In this document: piece after piece, positions 9,042-17,003 of the stretch
Layout of the letters: every line of letters starts with the position of its first letter
How positions within the stretch are numbered: position 1 is the stretch's first letter
Assembly: GCA_017439305.1 (NCBI GenBank)
Contig: JAFSJK010000033.1
Coordinates: 21,129 to 85,128, forward strand
Direction of reading: 5' to 3'
Length of the DNA stretch: 64,000 bases
Origin: Bacteroidales bacterium
GTDB lineage: Bacteria > Bacteroidota > Bacteroidia > Bacteroidales > UBA932
Translations under genes and position numbers: made by a program
Notes under the pieces: generated by a model
Told to the model about the DNA's origin: nothing
Database searches by the model: none
Seen by the model: the letters and a program-made list of their open reading frames with translations, nothing else

Positions 9042-10361
9042 ATGAGCAAGTTCCTCGGCAAGGCTTTCGGATTCGATTCCGAGAAGCACAATGTCCGGAC
9101 CGAGATTGTCGCGGGCATCACCACCTTCCTGACGATGGCCTACATCCTGGCCGTCAACCCGAGCATCTTCGGCAACCTGGATATGCCCAAGGGCGCCGTC
9201 TTCACCGCCACCGCCCTCGCAGCCCTCATCGGTACGCTCGTGATGGCGTTCTACGCCAAGAAGCCGTTCGCCCTCGCCCCGGGCATGGGCCTGAACGCCT
9301 TCTTCGTGTTCACCGTGTGCCTGACGATGGGTCACGACTGGAAGTTTGCCCTGACGGCTGTGTTCCTGGAGGGACTCCTGTTCATCATCCTCACGCTCAC
9401 GAAAGTACGCTCCTGGATCCTGAACGCGATTCCGCTCTCGCTTAAGCACGCCATCGGCGCGGGCATCGGCCTGTTCATCGCCTTCATCGGCCTGCAGAAC
9501 GCCGGCATCATCGCGAACAACGAGTCCACGCTCGTCTCCCTCGGTGACATCACGCATGGAGCCGCCCTTCTCGGCATCATCGGCATCGTCATCACCGGCG
9601 CCCTCGTGATCCTGAAGGTCAAGGGCAGCATCCTCATCGGCATCCTTGTAACGGCGATCATCGGCCTGTTCATCAAGGATCCCGCCTCCGGCCAGGCCCT
9701 CACGAAATTCTCCGGTGTCATTTCCGCCCCGGACAGCGTCGCACCCATCTTCTGCAAGTTCGAGTGGGGCCAGATCCTGAGCTGGGACATGCTCGCGGTG
9801 GTCTTCACCTTCCTGTTCATCGACATGTTCGACACGATGGGCACCATCATCGGTGTCTCCCAGAAAGCCGGCATGGTGGATGAGAAGGGCAACGTGGACG
9901 GCATCGACAAGATGTTCATGGCCGATTCCATCGCCACCGTGTGCGGCGCCTGCCTGGGCACTTCCACCACAACGACCTATGTCGAAAGCGCTTCCGGCGT
10001 GGGTGAAGGCGGACGTACCGGCCTGACGGCCTTCACGGTCGCTATCCTCTTCGCCCTGGCCCTGCTGTTCTCCCCTGTTTTCCTCGCTATCCCCGGTGCC
10101 GCCACGGCTCCGGCCCTCGTGATCGTGGGTGTGATGATGATGAGTCCGGTCGCGAAGATCGACTGGGAGGACTACTCCGAGAGCATCCCGGCGTTCATCA
10201 CCGTGCTGATGATGCCCGTTGCCTACTCCATCTCCGACGGTATCCTCCTCGGCGTCATCTCCTACGTGCTCCTGAACGCCTGCGCAGGCAAGTTCAAGAA
10301 GATCTCCCTCACGATGTGGATCCTAGCCGCGCTGTTCATCTGCAAGTACATTTTCATCTAA
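9042..10361 (+). CDS. Guanine/hypoxanthine permease (AzgA-like NCS2 family)
   Basis: A 439-residue inner-membrane transporter of the AzgA branch. It begins with LGKAFGFDSEKHNVRTEIVAGITTFLTMAYILAVNP, which is diagnostic of this branch. VFTFLFIDMFDTMGT (about 256-270) and ACLGTSTTTTYVESASGVGEGGRTG (about 303-327) line the substrate site. Known members import adenine, guanine or hypoxanthine. It is the last gene of the nucleobase operon, 10 nt after the DUF5020 gene, and is followed by a 17-bp hairpin. Confidence 0.92.
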   Translation: MSKFLGKAFGFDSEKHNVRTEIVAGITTFLTMAYILAVNPSIFGNLDMPKGAVFTATALAALIGTLVMAFYAKKPFALAPGMGLNAFFVFTVCLTMGHDWKFALTAVFLEGLLFIILTLTKVRSWILNAIPLSLKHAIGAGIGLFIAFIGLQNAGIIANNESTLVSLGDITHGAALLGIIGIVITGALVILKVKGSILIGILVTAIIGLFIKDPASGQALTKFSGVISAPDSVAPIFCKFEWGQILSWDMLAVVFTFLFIDMFDTMGTIIGVSQKAGMVDEKGNVDGIDKMFMADSIATVCGACLGTSTTTTYVESASGVGEGGRTGLTAFTVAILFALALLFSPVFLAIPGAATAPALVIVGVMMMSPVAKIDWEDYSESIPAFITVLMMPVAYSISDGILLGVISYVLLNACAGKFKKISLTMWILAALFICKYIFI

Positions 10362-10381
10362 ATAGCTGAAAATTAATATTT

Positions 10382-10425
10382 TAAGTGAAGGTCTATGTTC
10401 CAAAAAGGACATAGACCTTCACTTA
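10382..10425. repeat. 17-bp inverted repeat hairpin after the purine permease
   Basis: TAAGTGAAGGTCTATGT (10382-10398) is the exact reverse complement of 10409-10425, with a 10-nt loop containing A5. It is 20 nt after the permease stop, where a terminator would be expected, but no T-tract follows on either strand. It may be a bidirectional transcript end or an mRNA 3'-protecting stem. Confidence 0.6.
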
Positions 10426-10444
10426 TAGTGCTAATTGACAGTCG

Positions 10445-10659
10445 TTTAGGGGCACCGGGTCTATTCTGCGGAGATCGGGTTTCAGCAGGGCAGCGAGCCG
10501 GAGGGAAGGCGCGTGCCCGGCAGGGATGACGGCGTTTGTTTGACGACGTTACGGGCCCGGGACGGGACCGTAAAAGGAGGAGTTCGCCGTCAAGCGCCTT
10601 CCCGACAGGGCGTAGCGGCTGAAAGCCGTACGAAGCAGAATAGACCCGGTGCCCCTAAA
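10445..10659. repeat. 215-nt nested palindromic element, possibly a structured RNA or mobile repeat
   Basis: The ends are a perfect 25-bp inverted repeat (10445-10469 with 10635-10659). Inside, further collinear arms pair in nested order: 10480-10486 with 10618-10624, 10503-10512 with 10594-10603, 10527-10534 with 10585-10592, and 10549-10554 with 10568-10573. No convincing reading frame is present. It occupies half of the 433-bp non-coding gap 10362-10794, between convergent genes. Nested arms of this size suggest either a folded RNA or a palindromic repeat element. I do not recognise the family and saw no second copy in this window. Confidence 0.65.
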
Positions 10660-10721
10660 TCCATCATTACCAGTAGGTCCATACGATGTACCGAAGGACG
10701 AAGAATCAGGTAGAAAAATAC

Positions 10722-10750
10722 CCCGTAGGTACAGTCGAAGTACCTACGGG
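10722..10750. repeat. 11-bp hairpin upstream of the metallopeptidase 3' end
   Basis: CCCGTAGGTAC (10722-10732) pairs exactly with 10740-10750 around a 7-nt loop. A weaker outer pair, CCATCAT at 10661-10667 with 10759-10765, encloses it. It lies 45 bp beyond the stop of the leftward metallopeptidase gene, so it could form part of that transcript's end; no T-tract is seen. Confidence 0.4.
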
Positions 10751-10794
10751 AGAAGTTGATGATGGAAAACCTACGACATGCCTCGGCGGGAAAT

Positions 10795-11688
10795 CTATTC
10801 GTAATCGAAATGATAACCCGTCAGGAATTCTTCTGTGTATACCGTGGATAAGAGCTCATACATGTCAGGATCGTGGGCCTTGAGCTGGTCGCGGGTCTTG
10901 AGAGTGAAGGTTTTACCCGTCGAGGTATCCTTCACGATCATCCGGCAGGTGTTGTACCAGGCCTGGGAGGCTTCTGCGAAATATTCCTCGGAATTGGTCA
11001 TCGCATAGTCATAGACGCCACCCTGCCAGAGGCCGGAATTCTTGGCATGGTTGTAACAGGTCAGGAGGCGCTTCTCGAATCCCGTCCAAGCCTTGCGGAG
11101 GGCATAGTCCACATTGTGGGCAAACTCGTGGACCATGATGCTCTCCGAGTAGTAACGCTCCTTAAAATTCGGAATCTTGACGATGTTCTCCTCGCCGATG
11201 CTCATCACGGGCAGGGCTTCGGTCGCTCCGTAGCCACGGCCGCGCTCATTCCAGTCGGTATCCGGCCACCAGATGGGCATCATCGCGCATTCGGGGATGT
11301 CGGTAATGTTCTGCTGATAGCCGCAGATGGCCACCCGCCAATGCATCTTGATCATCTGTTCCCGAGCCTCGGGATGCTTCTCCAGCATCGTGTGGACAAT
11401 GTATCGGCACTGGATCAAGGCCTCGTCACGGACCACTTCCGACGCCAGGATGGGAAATCCTTCATCAGAGATGTATTTCTTATACCAGGAACTGAGCGGT
11501 GACGGCCTTCCTTCCAGCCACTGCTGCAGATCGGACGGAGGAGCCGTAATCTGGTTTTCATCCTGGCTGCCGGGGACCTCCTCCTGCTCTTTAGGGTCTT
11601 TGGGATCCTTGGCCGGATCGTAAGGGCGTTTGGTACAACCCGGGACGACCAGCGTCATCCCCACGAGAAACAACAATAACCGTTTCAT
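10795..11688 (-). CDS. Lipoprotein zinc metallopeptidase-like protein
   Basis: A 297-residue predicted lipoprotein: hydrophobic N-terminus with lipobox VVPGC (Cys18), then a Lys/Asp/Pro-rich linker. The gluzincin-type HEFAH motif (MVHEFAHNVDYA, about residues 187-198) and the downstream glutamate motif NSEEYFAEASQAW (about 231-243) together resemble the lethal-factor-like (ATLF) metallopeptidase group. That pairing supports a zinc peptidase anchored to the membrane, substrate unknown. It lies 14 nt after the SGNH esterase gene and is probably co-transcribed with it. Confidence 0.7.
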   Translation of the reverse strand: MKRLLLFLVGMTLVVPGCTKRPYDPAKDPKDPKEQEEVPGSQDENQITAPPSDLQQWLEGRPSPLSSWYKKYISDEGFPILASEVVRDEALIQCRYIVHTMLEKHPEAREQMIKMHWRVAICGYQQNITDIPECAMMPIWWPDTDWNERGRGYGATEALPVMSIGEENIVKIPNFKERYYSESIMVHEFAHNVDYALRKAWTGFEKRLLTCYNHAKNSGLWQGGVYDYAMTNSEEYFAEASQAWYNTCRMIVKDTSTGKTFTLKTRDQLKAHDPDMYELLSTVYTEEFLTGYHFDYE

Positions 11689-11702
11689 ATCCGAAGCATT
11701 GC

Positions 11703-13151
11703 TTAAAGTTCCCAGTCATCGCTCCGGAAGGGCGGGACAGGGATGCCCATCGAAGTCTGCATGTTCGCGCCCATCCAGTTGCGGAAACCGTAGCGGACCG
11801 CGACCGGGGACGGCACCTCGGGACACTGGACGAAGATGGTCTGGCCGTCCCAGTCGACCTCAGCCTTGGCAAGATGGAACTGACGGTCCCCGCCGGCGAG
11901 CTCGAAGCCCACGATATCCCGGGCTGAAATGGACTGGAGATTGGACCAGACATGCGTAAGCCTGACCTTCACACGACCGTCTTCCAAATATTCAACCGAC
12001 TGGATTTCAGGGAGTTCGATATCGAAATTCAGATTCTGTCCATAGACGGACTGGAGGGCGCGCAGGACCATCATGTCGGCCACTTCCTTCTTCTGCGAAG
12101 GATGGACCGTCACCTTGTTGCCCAGAGTCTCGGTACACACTGCGAAACTGTTCGGGATGGTCTTTAGGCTCCGCATCTGGACTTCCACGAAGTGCGGACG
12201 CCAGCGGCCGTCGGCATCTCCATGCTCATAAGGAGCCAGGAGGGTGAAGATGAAGGGCATGTCTCCCCTTCCCCAGGTGTAGCGCCAGAGTTGAACCATG
12301 GCGGCCTGGAGCTTGTCATAGCATTCCTGGCCGATGTTGGAGCATCCCTGATACCAAAGGAACCCCCGGGCGCCATAGCCGGCAATCGGAGCCATCCGGC
12401 CGTTCCAGATGAGTTCCGGCGTCTCCGGCCAGCGGTCGGCCTTTTCCTCGATGGCGTCGATAGCCGCCCGTTCCTTGGCTGTAATACCCGCTCTGTCAAT
12501 GGCTCCCTTCGTCATCCAGGGCTCAATCCGGCTGCCTCCCCAGGGATTGACGATGACGCCGACAGGGATGTCCAGGTTATCGGCCAGACCGGTCGCAAAG
12601 AACCACGCCACAGCGGACGTATGGGCACAGACGCCGGCCGAAGCCACCGTCCAGGTCGCATCCACATCATCAATGGGTGAGGTGCATTTCGGTGTCCGGA
12701 TGTCAAAGACCCGAACCTTGCCGGCATAGGTGGCCGCCTTCATGACAGCATCCCGCGCACCGTCCACCTGCTGGAAACCGAAACCGGCGATGGGCATTTC
12801 CATATTGGACTGGCCGGCACAGACCCAGACCTCGCCCAGGAGGACATCCTGGAACTGGATCCGGTCATTTCCGGACCAGACCGTCACCACATAGGGGCCG
12901 CCGGCTTCCGTGGTCGTCATATCCACCCGCCAGGTACCATCGGAGGCCACCCGGGTCGTTTCCGTCCTTCCGTTCCAGGAAGTGAGGACGGATACGGTCC
13001 GTCCGGGAACGCCCCATCCCCAGACCGGAACCTGTGTTTCGCGTTGAAGCACCATATGGTCGGAGAATACGTGTGGGACACGAAGGTTATCCGCACTCAA
13101 AAGCGCTGCGGGAAGGAGAAGCAGCGCGAAAAAAAGGAGGACACGTTTCAT
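11703..13151 (-). CDS. Sialate O-acetylesterase-like SGNH hydrolase
   Basis: A 482-residue exported protein with a signal peptide (LLFFALLLLPAALLSA). The mature start LRVPHVFSDHMVLQR and VPVWGWG are typical of the SIAE-like family; the nucleophile serine lies in GEVWVCAGQSNMEMP (about 106-120). FLWYQGCSNIGQE and a C-terminal VRYGFRNWMG also fit. The family removes acetyl groups from sialic acids or from plant polysaccharides. No sialic acid genes are nearby, and a mannan locus lies beyond, so an acetyl-mannan or acetyl-xylan role is possible by inference only. A weak -7 (TATCTTTA, complement of 13174-13181) precedes it. Confidence 0.85.
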   Translation of the reverse strand: MKRVLLFFALLLLPAALLSADNLRVPHVFSDHMVLQRETQVPVWGWGVPGRTVSVLTSWNGRTETTRVASDGTWRVDMTTTEAGGPYVVTVWSGNDRIQFQDVLLGEVWVCAGQSNMEMPIAGFGFQQVDGARDAVMKAATYAGKVRVFDIRTPKCTSPIDDVDATWTVASAGVCAHTSAVAWFFATGLADNLDIPVGVIVNPWGGSRIEPWMTKGAIDRAGITAKERAAIDAIEEKADRWPETPELIWNGRMAPIAGYGARGFLWYQGCSNIGQECYDKLQAAMVQLWRYTWGRGDMPFIFTLLAPYEHGDADGRWRPHFVEVQMRSLKTIPNSFAVCTETLGNKVTVHPSQKKEVADMMVLRALQSVYGQNLNFDIELPEIQSVEYLEDGRVKVRLTHVWSNLQSISARDIVGFELAGGDRQFHLAKAEVDWDGQTIFVQCPEVPSPVAVRYGFRNWMGANMQTSMGIPVPPFRSDDWEL

Positions 13152-13238
13152 CTTTTCATGCGATTAATACCCATAAAGATAAACATTTTTCTTATATTTA
13201 ACGAACGCTATTTGCAAACACTTGACATTCAACGCTAT

Positions 13239-14243
13239 ATGAAAAAGCTTTTCTTCCTGTTCCTCCTTGCCGGCACCGTAGCCGCCTCTTTTGTCTCCTG
13301 CGCTCCCCGTATCCCGGAAACCAAGAAAGGAATCATGGACGCCTTCGTAGCCGGCACGCTGGACCCGTCTTATGCGCCGGCCGCCTTCTTCATCCATTTC
13401 GGCAACGACCAGAAGGTCGGAGACGCTGCCGTCCAGGCGCATCTGAAGTACTTCCGCGAATCGGACATGGACATCCTGAAAGTGCAGTTTGAGCAGACGG
13501 TGCCGAGGATTCCCGCCGGGGAAGAGAATGCCTTCGAACCCATTCCGGAAGATTTCTACCGGCCCACGCTCGAAATCATCGCCAGCCTGCAGGAAGCTGA
13601 GGGAAAGGACGTGTATGTCCTCCCTACCATCTACAGCACGTACCAAGTCGCACGCCAGTCGCTGGGAGAGAATCGGATCAAGGCCGCAGCCAAGGAGAAT
13701 CCCGAATTTCTGAAGGCCGTTTTCAACGCCTACCGGGACGCCCTGCTCTGGCTCATCAAGGAATGCAAGAAGGCCGGCATCCTCGGGTTCTACATGTGCA
13801 CGCAGGGCGGCGAGATGACCTTCAACGAGATCCCCGGATTCTTCGAAACCTTCATCCGGGACTACGACCTGGCGGTCATGGGCGAATGCACCCGGGACAC
13901 GAAGATGAACATCCTCCACATCTGCAACTGGGAAGGGCCCTATGAGGACCTGACCCGCTACAAGGACTATCCTGCCCAGATCATCAACACCCCGCTCGAC
14001 TTGAACGGTGTCCCGTTCACGCTGCAGGACGGCATTGACCTGTTCGGCCGCCCCGTCCTCGGAGGCTTCGACCGCAAGGGCTCGTTCAACACGCTATCCG
14101 CCGAGGAAGTCACGGCGGAGGCTCACGCTATCCTGAAGGCCAACCCGGCCAGCCGCGTGATGATCGGCGCCGACTGCACCGTCGGTTCTGCCCCGCTCGC
14201 CAACATCCAGGCAGCCGTCGCCGCGGCGCACGGCGCAAAATAA
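13239..14243 (+). CDS. Lipoprotein with uroporphyrinogen decarboxylase (URO-D)-like fold
   Basis: A 334-residue protein beginning with a lipoprotein signal (KKLFFLFLLAGTVAASFVSC, Cys about residue 21). The rest resembles the URO-D/methyltransferase superfamily: FFIHFGNDQKVGD, DMDILKVQFEQTVPRI, then ILHICNWEGPYEDL, VLGGFDRKGSFNTLS and a final VMIGADCTVG that matches the family's C-terminal glycine-cysteine motif. URO-D enzymes are normally cytoplasmic, so a lipid-anchored version is odd; the function is unknown. I start at 13239 because the signal peptide begins there. It is divergent from the SGNH esterase gene. Confidence 0.6.
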   Translation: MKKLFFLFLLAGTVAASFVSCAPRIPETKKGIMDAFVAGTLDPSYAPAAFFIHFGNDQKVGDAAVQAHLKYFRESDMDILKVQFEQTVPRIPAGEENAFEPIPEDFYRPTLEIIASLQEAEGKDVYVLPTIYSTYQVARQSLGENRIKAAAKENPEFLKAVFNAYRDALLWLIKECKKAGILGFYMCTQGGEMTFNEIPGFFETFIRDYDLAVMGECTRDTKMNILHICNWEGPYEDLTRYKDYPAQIINTPLDLNGVPFTLQDGIDLFGRPVLGGFDRKGSFNTLSAEEVTAEAHAILKANPASRVMIGADCTVGSAPLANIQAAVAAAHGAK

Positions 14244-14268
14244 CCGCCGTCCCGGATCGGAACGGCGG
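14244..14268 (+). terminator. GC-rich hairpin after the URO-D-like gene
   Basis: CCGCCGT (14244-14250) pairs with ACGGCGG (14262-14268) immediately after the stop codon. The following bases (CCGTTTCGC) are not a clear T-tract, so termination is only probable. Confidence 0.4.
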
Positions 14269-14347
14269 CCGTTTCGCAAGAAAGAAGCACAGGCTACAGG
14301 GCCTTGGAATCCAGGTTGAAACCGGAGATTTCAAGGCCCGCCTTGCC

Positions 14348-14446
14348 ATGGAGGTCCTCCGGCGCGGCTTCGATGCCGATCTCCCGGAGGGCATGACCCC
14401 CATCGAATACCGGAAGTTCATCACCCAGATGCTGATCAAATACTGA
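14348..14446 (+). pseudogene. Possible remnant of a protein-coding gene (32 codons or longer)
   Basis: An in-frame stretch ending at TGA 14444-14446 has the strong G/C third-position bias of real genes in this window. From the ATG it reads MEVLRRGFDADLPEGM and ends FITQMLIKY. The frame stays open upstream to about 14280 and beyond without an obvious start. It resembles the C-terminus of a larger protein but I cannot name a family. It may be a small gene, a degraded 3' fragment, or chance. Confidence 0.25.
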
Positions 14447-14452
14447 GTTTCC

Positions 14453-15550
14453 TCAGAAAGCGCTGAAAGCGGGATCGGAAGCGCCCGTGATGGCGAGGCA
14501 CTCCATTTCCACCAGCCAGGAAGGACGGCAGACGGGGGCCAGGACATACAGGGGGCGAAGGTGCGGACAGGCGGTCGAAACGATCGGACGGACGATAGGG
14601 TAATCCGCCGCATCCCGAAGATACACGATGCCCATGGCCAAGTCCGGAAGACCGGCACCGGCCTCGGCAAGCAGGGCCGAGATATTCTCCAGCATACGTC
14701 CCGCCTGGGCGGCGACATCACCCTGGTGCATCACCTGGCCGGCCGCGTCGATGCTGGCTGTTCCGCTGATGAAGACATGACGGCGGTCGCCATACGTCAC
14801 GGTCGCGCCGCGCTCGAAAGTGACGCCATAGTCATAGGTGGGGCTGAGATGGTCCTTCGCATACAGGAACCGGATCTGGCCCGGCTGCAGACCGTCCACG
14901 CTATAGGCGTCCATCTCGACCAAGTAACGCGCATCGGGATGGCGTCCTTCGATGCCGGTGCTGGCGATGTAGTGCGTGGAAGGGGTAAGGCCGATGCGGT
15001 CGAAGTAATTCCGGCGGCCTACGACGACCCCGTGGTAGTTCGTGTCCACGTCGCGGACGAAGATCCAGGTGCGGACCGTATCCGAAGCCACGGAAAGCCC
15101 GGTCTTTCGCAAGTCATCGCCATAGTTCTCGAAGATACCTTCCATCTGCGCGCAGGAATCCGCGCCAGGGCAGACCATCGATCCGGACCAGCGGTGGGTA
15201 TACCCGTTGTGGAAAGGCATGCCGGCAGGAACATCCATCGGAGAGGTGCAATAGACCCAAAGGGCAATCCGAGTACCGTCAAGCGGAGCCTGCTGGACGA
15301 TGGAGGTCGGGACAGACGGCAGCGACGCCAGGGCTGCTTCCAGCAGCGGGGCCTGGTTCGCCCCGTCACTGAGGAAGAATCGGCGGAAATGGACGGTACG
15401 GTCCTCCGTGGCGCGTGTATAGGCGTCGAGCACCTCTTTCAGCTGGCAGGCATAGGGAAGCGACGGATCCGTCACCGTGATCATCAAGTGATATTCACAG
15501 ACCGCATCTCTTCCGGGAGAAAAAACGAAGTTTCCAGTTTGGGTTTTCAT
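14453..15550 (-). CDS. Rid-family (YjgF/YER057c/UK114) protein, chorismatase-like architecture
   Basis: A 365-residue cytoplasmic protein. The C-terminal 110 residues look like a Rid domain: HVFISGTASIDAAGQVMHQGDVAAQAGRMLENI, then LAMGIVYLRDAADYPIVRPI and RPSWLVEMECLAIT. The N-terminal part has WIFVRDVDTNYHGVVVGRRNYFD and YIASTGIEGRHPDARYLVEMDAYS, suggesting a second, divergent Rid-like half as in FkbO/Hyg5-type chorismatases. Rid proteins hydrolyse reactive imines or enamines; chorismatases cleave chorismate. Which applies here is unknown. It follows the GPH transporter in the mannan locus by 82 nt, where related loci may carry the epimerase. Confidence 0.65.
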   Translation of the reverse strand: MKTQTGNFVFSPGRDAVCEYHLMITVTDPSLPYACQLKEVLDAYTRATEDRTVHFRRFFLSDGANQAPLLEAALASLPSVPTSIVQQAPLDGTRIALWVYCTSPMDVPAGMPFHNGYTHRWSGSMVCPGADSCAQMEGIFENYGDDLRKTGLSVASDTVRTWIFVRDVDTNYHGVVVGRRNYFDRIGLTPSTHYIASTGIEGRHPDARYLVEMDAYSVDGLQPGQIRFLYAKDHLSPTYDYGVTFERGATVTYGDRRHVFISGTASIDAAGQVMHQGDVAAQAGRMLENISALLAEAGAGLPDLAMGIVYLRDAADYPIVRPIVSTACPHLRPLYVLAPVCRPSWLVEMECLAITGASDPAFSAF

Positions 15551-15632
15551 ACGGGCACGAAGATACGCATTTTCCCCGCGCTTGCCAAAATTTGACACAT
15601 CGCTTCCTGCCCCACTCCTTTGGTTGTTTGCG

Positions 15633-16973
15633 TTATTTCTTGATCGGATAGAGCCGCAGCAGCAGCACGATCAGCAAGGCGATCGCCGCCGGGAAGAGCG
15701 AGAACAGCATCCAGATCATCCGCTGGACGGCCGGTTCGTTCGTGATGGTGACGACCGTCTGGCCGGTGGCGTCCGTGCCGGAGACGAAGCCTGCGATGCC
15801 GAGGAGGAGGGCCACCAGGGCGCCGGAAATGGCCGATCCGAACTTCTGGGCCATCGTACCGGAGGAGAAGATGAGGCCCGTCGAGGAGGTGCCGTTCTTC
15901 TCGGTGGCGTAGTCCGCCACGTCGGCGTACATCGACCACAGGAGCGGCGAGTAGAAGCCGATGCCGATGGAGGTGAGGATGACCATCGCGATCATCAGCC
16001 AGATGTACTTCGGGTCCATCGGGATGAAGAAGAAGGCGATGGAGGTCACGGCGCAGATGATGGCCGCCCAGTTGAAGGCCTTGCGCTTGGAACCCACCCA
16101 CTTGGTGAACGCCGGGGACAGGCCGCCGAAGATCATGCAGGTCACCTCGCCGAAGGTCATGAACACCGTGTAGTTGATGATGAGGCCCGAGACGGTGACA
16201 TTCCCGTGCAGGCAGTATTCCAGCAGGTAGCCGGCCACCGCATAGCGGAATCCGTTGAAGAAATTCGTGCAGATGCCGATGAGCGTCAGGATGATCCACG
16301 GCTTGTTGCGGAACAGGTCCGCGAACGGCTTGAAGGAGAACTTCTCCGCCCGGATGGGTTTGAGGCGTTCCTTGGTCAGGAGTCCGCAGGCCAAGGTGCC
16401 CAGCGCGGCAAGCGCGCCCAGGATCACGCCCAGGACGGCATACTGGTGCGCCGGCGTGCCGCCCACCATCTTCTGCAGGTACGGGAACGACAGCAGGGTG
16501 ACAAAGCCCATCGCGTAGGCGCCGACCATCCGGTAGGACGAGAACTCGTTCTTCTCGTTGTCATCGGCGGTCATCACGCCCAGCAGGGAGCCGTACGGCA
16601 CGTTCACGGCGGTGTAGACCGCCATCATCAGCAGGTACATCGAGTATGCGTAGATGCGCTTGCCCACGGGGCCGAAATCAGGCGTGTACAGCAGCAGGGC
16701 GAACACGAGGCCCAGCGGAATGGCGCCGAAGATGAGCCAGGGGCGGTAGGTGCCCCACTTGGACTGCGTCCGGTCGGCGAGTGCGCCCATCATCGGGTCG
16801 GTGATGACGTCGAACAGGCGGGCGACCAGCATCAGGGTGGCGGTGTCGGCCACGGTGAGTCCGAAGATATTGGTAAAGAACAGGGGGAACGCAATGGACA
16901 TCACCTTCCAGGTGATTCCGCCGGCGGCGGCATCCCCGAGGGCATATCCGATTTTCTCTGAAAGTTTGGCCAT
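15633..16973 (-). CDS. GPH-family (MelB-like) sugar:cation symporter
   Basis: A 446-residue inner-membrane carrier with twelve predicted helices. The N-terminus KIGYALGDAAAGGITWKVM and the cytoplasmic loop DPMMGALADRTQSKWGTYRPWL are diagnostic of the glycoside-pentoside-hexuronide family. FYSPLLWSMYADVADYATEKNGTSSTGL in the C-terminal half is also typical. Family members import disaccharides with protons or sodium. Directly downstream of the GH130 phosphorylase gene, it most likely brings mannobiose or mannosyl-glucose into the cytoplasm. A -7 element in the 30-bp gap upstream suggests additional transcription of its own. Confidence 0.9.
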   Translation of the reverse strand: MAKLSEKIGYALGDAAAGGITWKVMSIAFPLFFTNIFGLTVADTATLMLVARLFDVITDPMMGALADRTQSKWGTYRPWLIFGAIPLGLVFALLLYTPDFGPVGKRIYAYSMYLLMMAVYTAVNVPYGSLLGVMTADDNEKNEFSSYRMVGAYAMGFVTLLSFPYLQKMVGGTPAHQYAVLGVILGALAALGTLACGLLTKERLKPIRAEKFSFKPFADLFRNKPWIILTLIGICTNFFNGFRYAVAGYLLEYCLHGNVTVSGLIINYTVFMTFGEVTCMIFGGLSPAFTKWVGSKRKAFNWAAIICAVTSIAFFFIPMDPKYIWLMIAMVILTSIGIGFYSPLLWSMYADVADYATEKNGTSSTGLIFSSGTMAQKFGSAISGALVALLLGIAGFVSGTDATGQTVVTITNEPAVQRMIWMLFSLFPAAIALLIVLLLRLYPIKK

Positions 16974-16993
16974 GGTTGCGTAGGTCTTTCTTG

Positions 16994-17001
16994 CAAAGAT
17001 A
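16994..17001 (-). promoter_or_regulatory. -7 element in front of the GPH transporter
   Basis: The complement reads TATCTTTG, 20 nt before the transporter ATG and just past the GH130 stop. No TTG is found at the 20-nt spacing, so it is a possible internal promoter only. Confidence 0.45.
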
Positions 17002-17003
17002 GG

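Noticed and set aside
10513-10713. A 66-codon plus-strand frame inside the palindromic element
   Set aside because: It crosses the right-hand end of the palindrome, has no recognisable protein features, and its composition follows the stem sequence.
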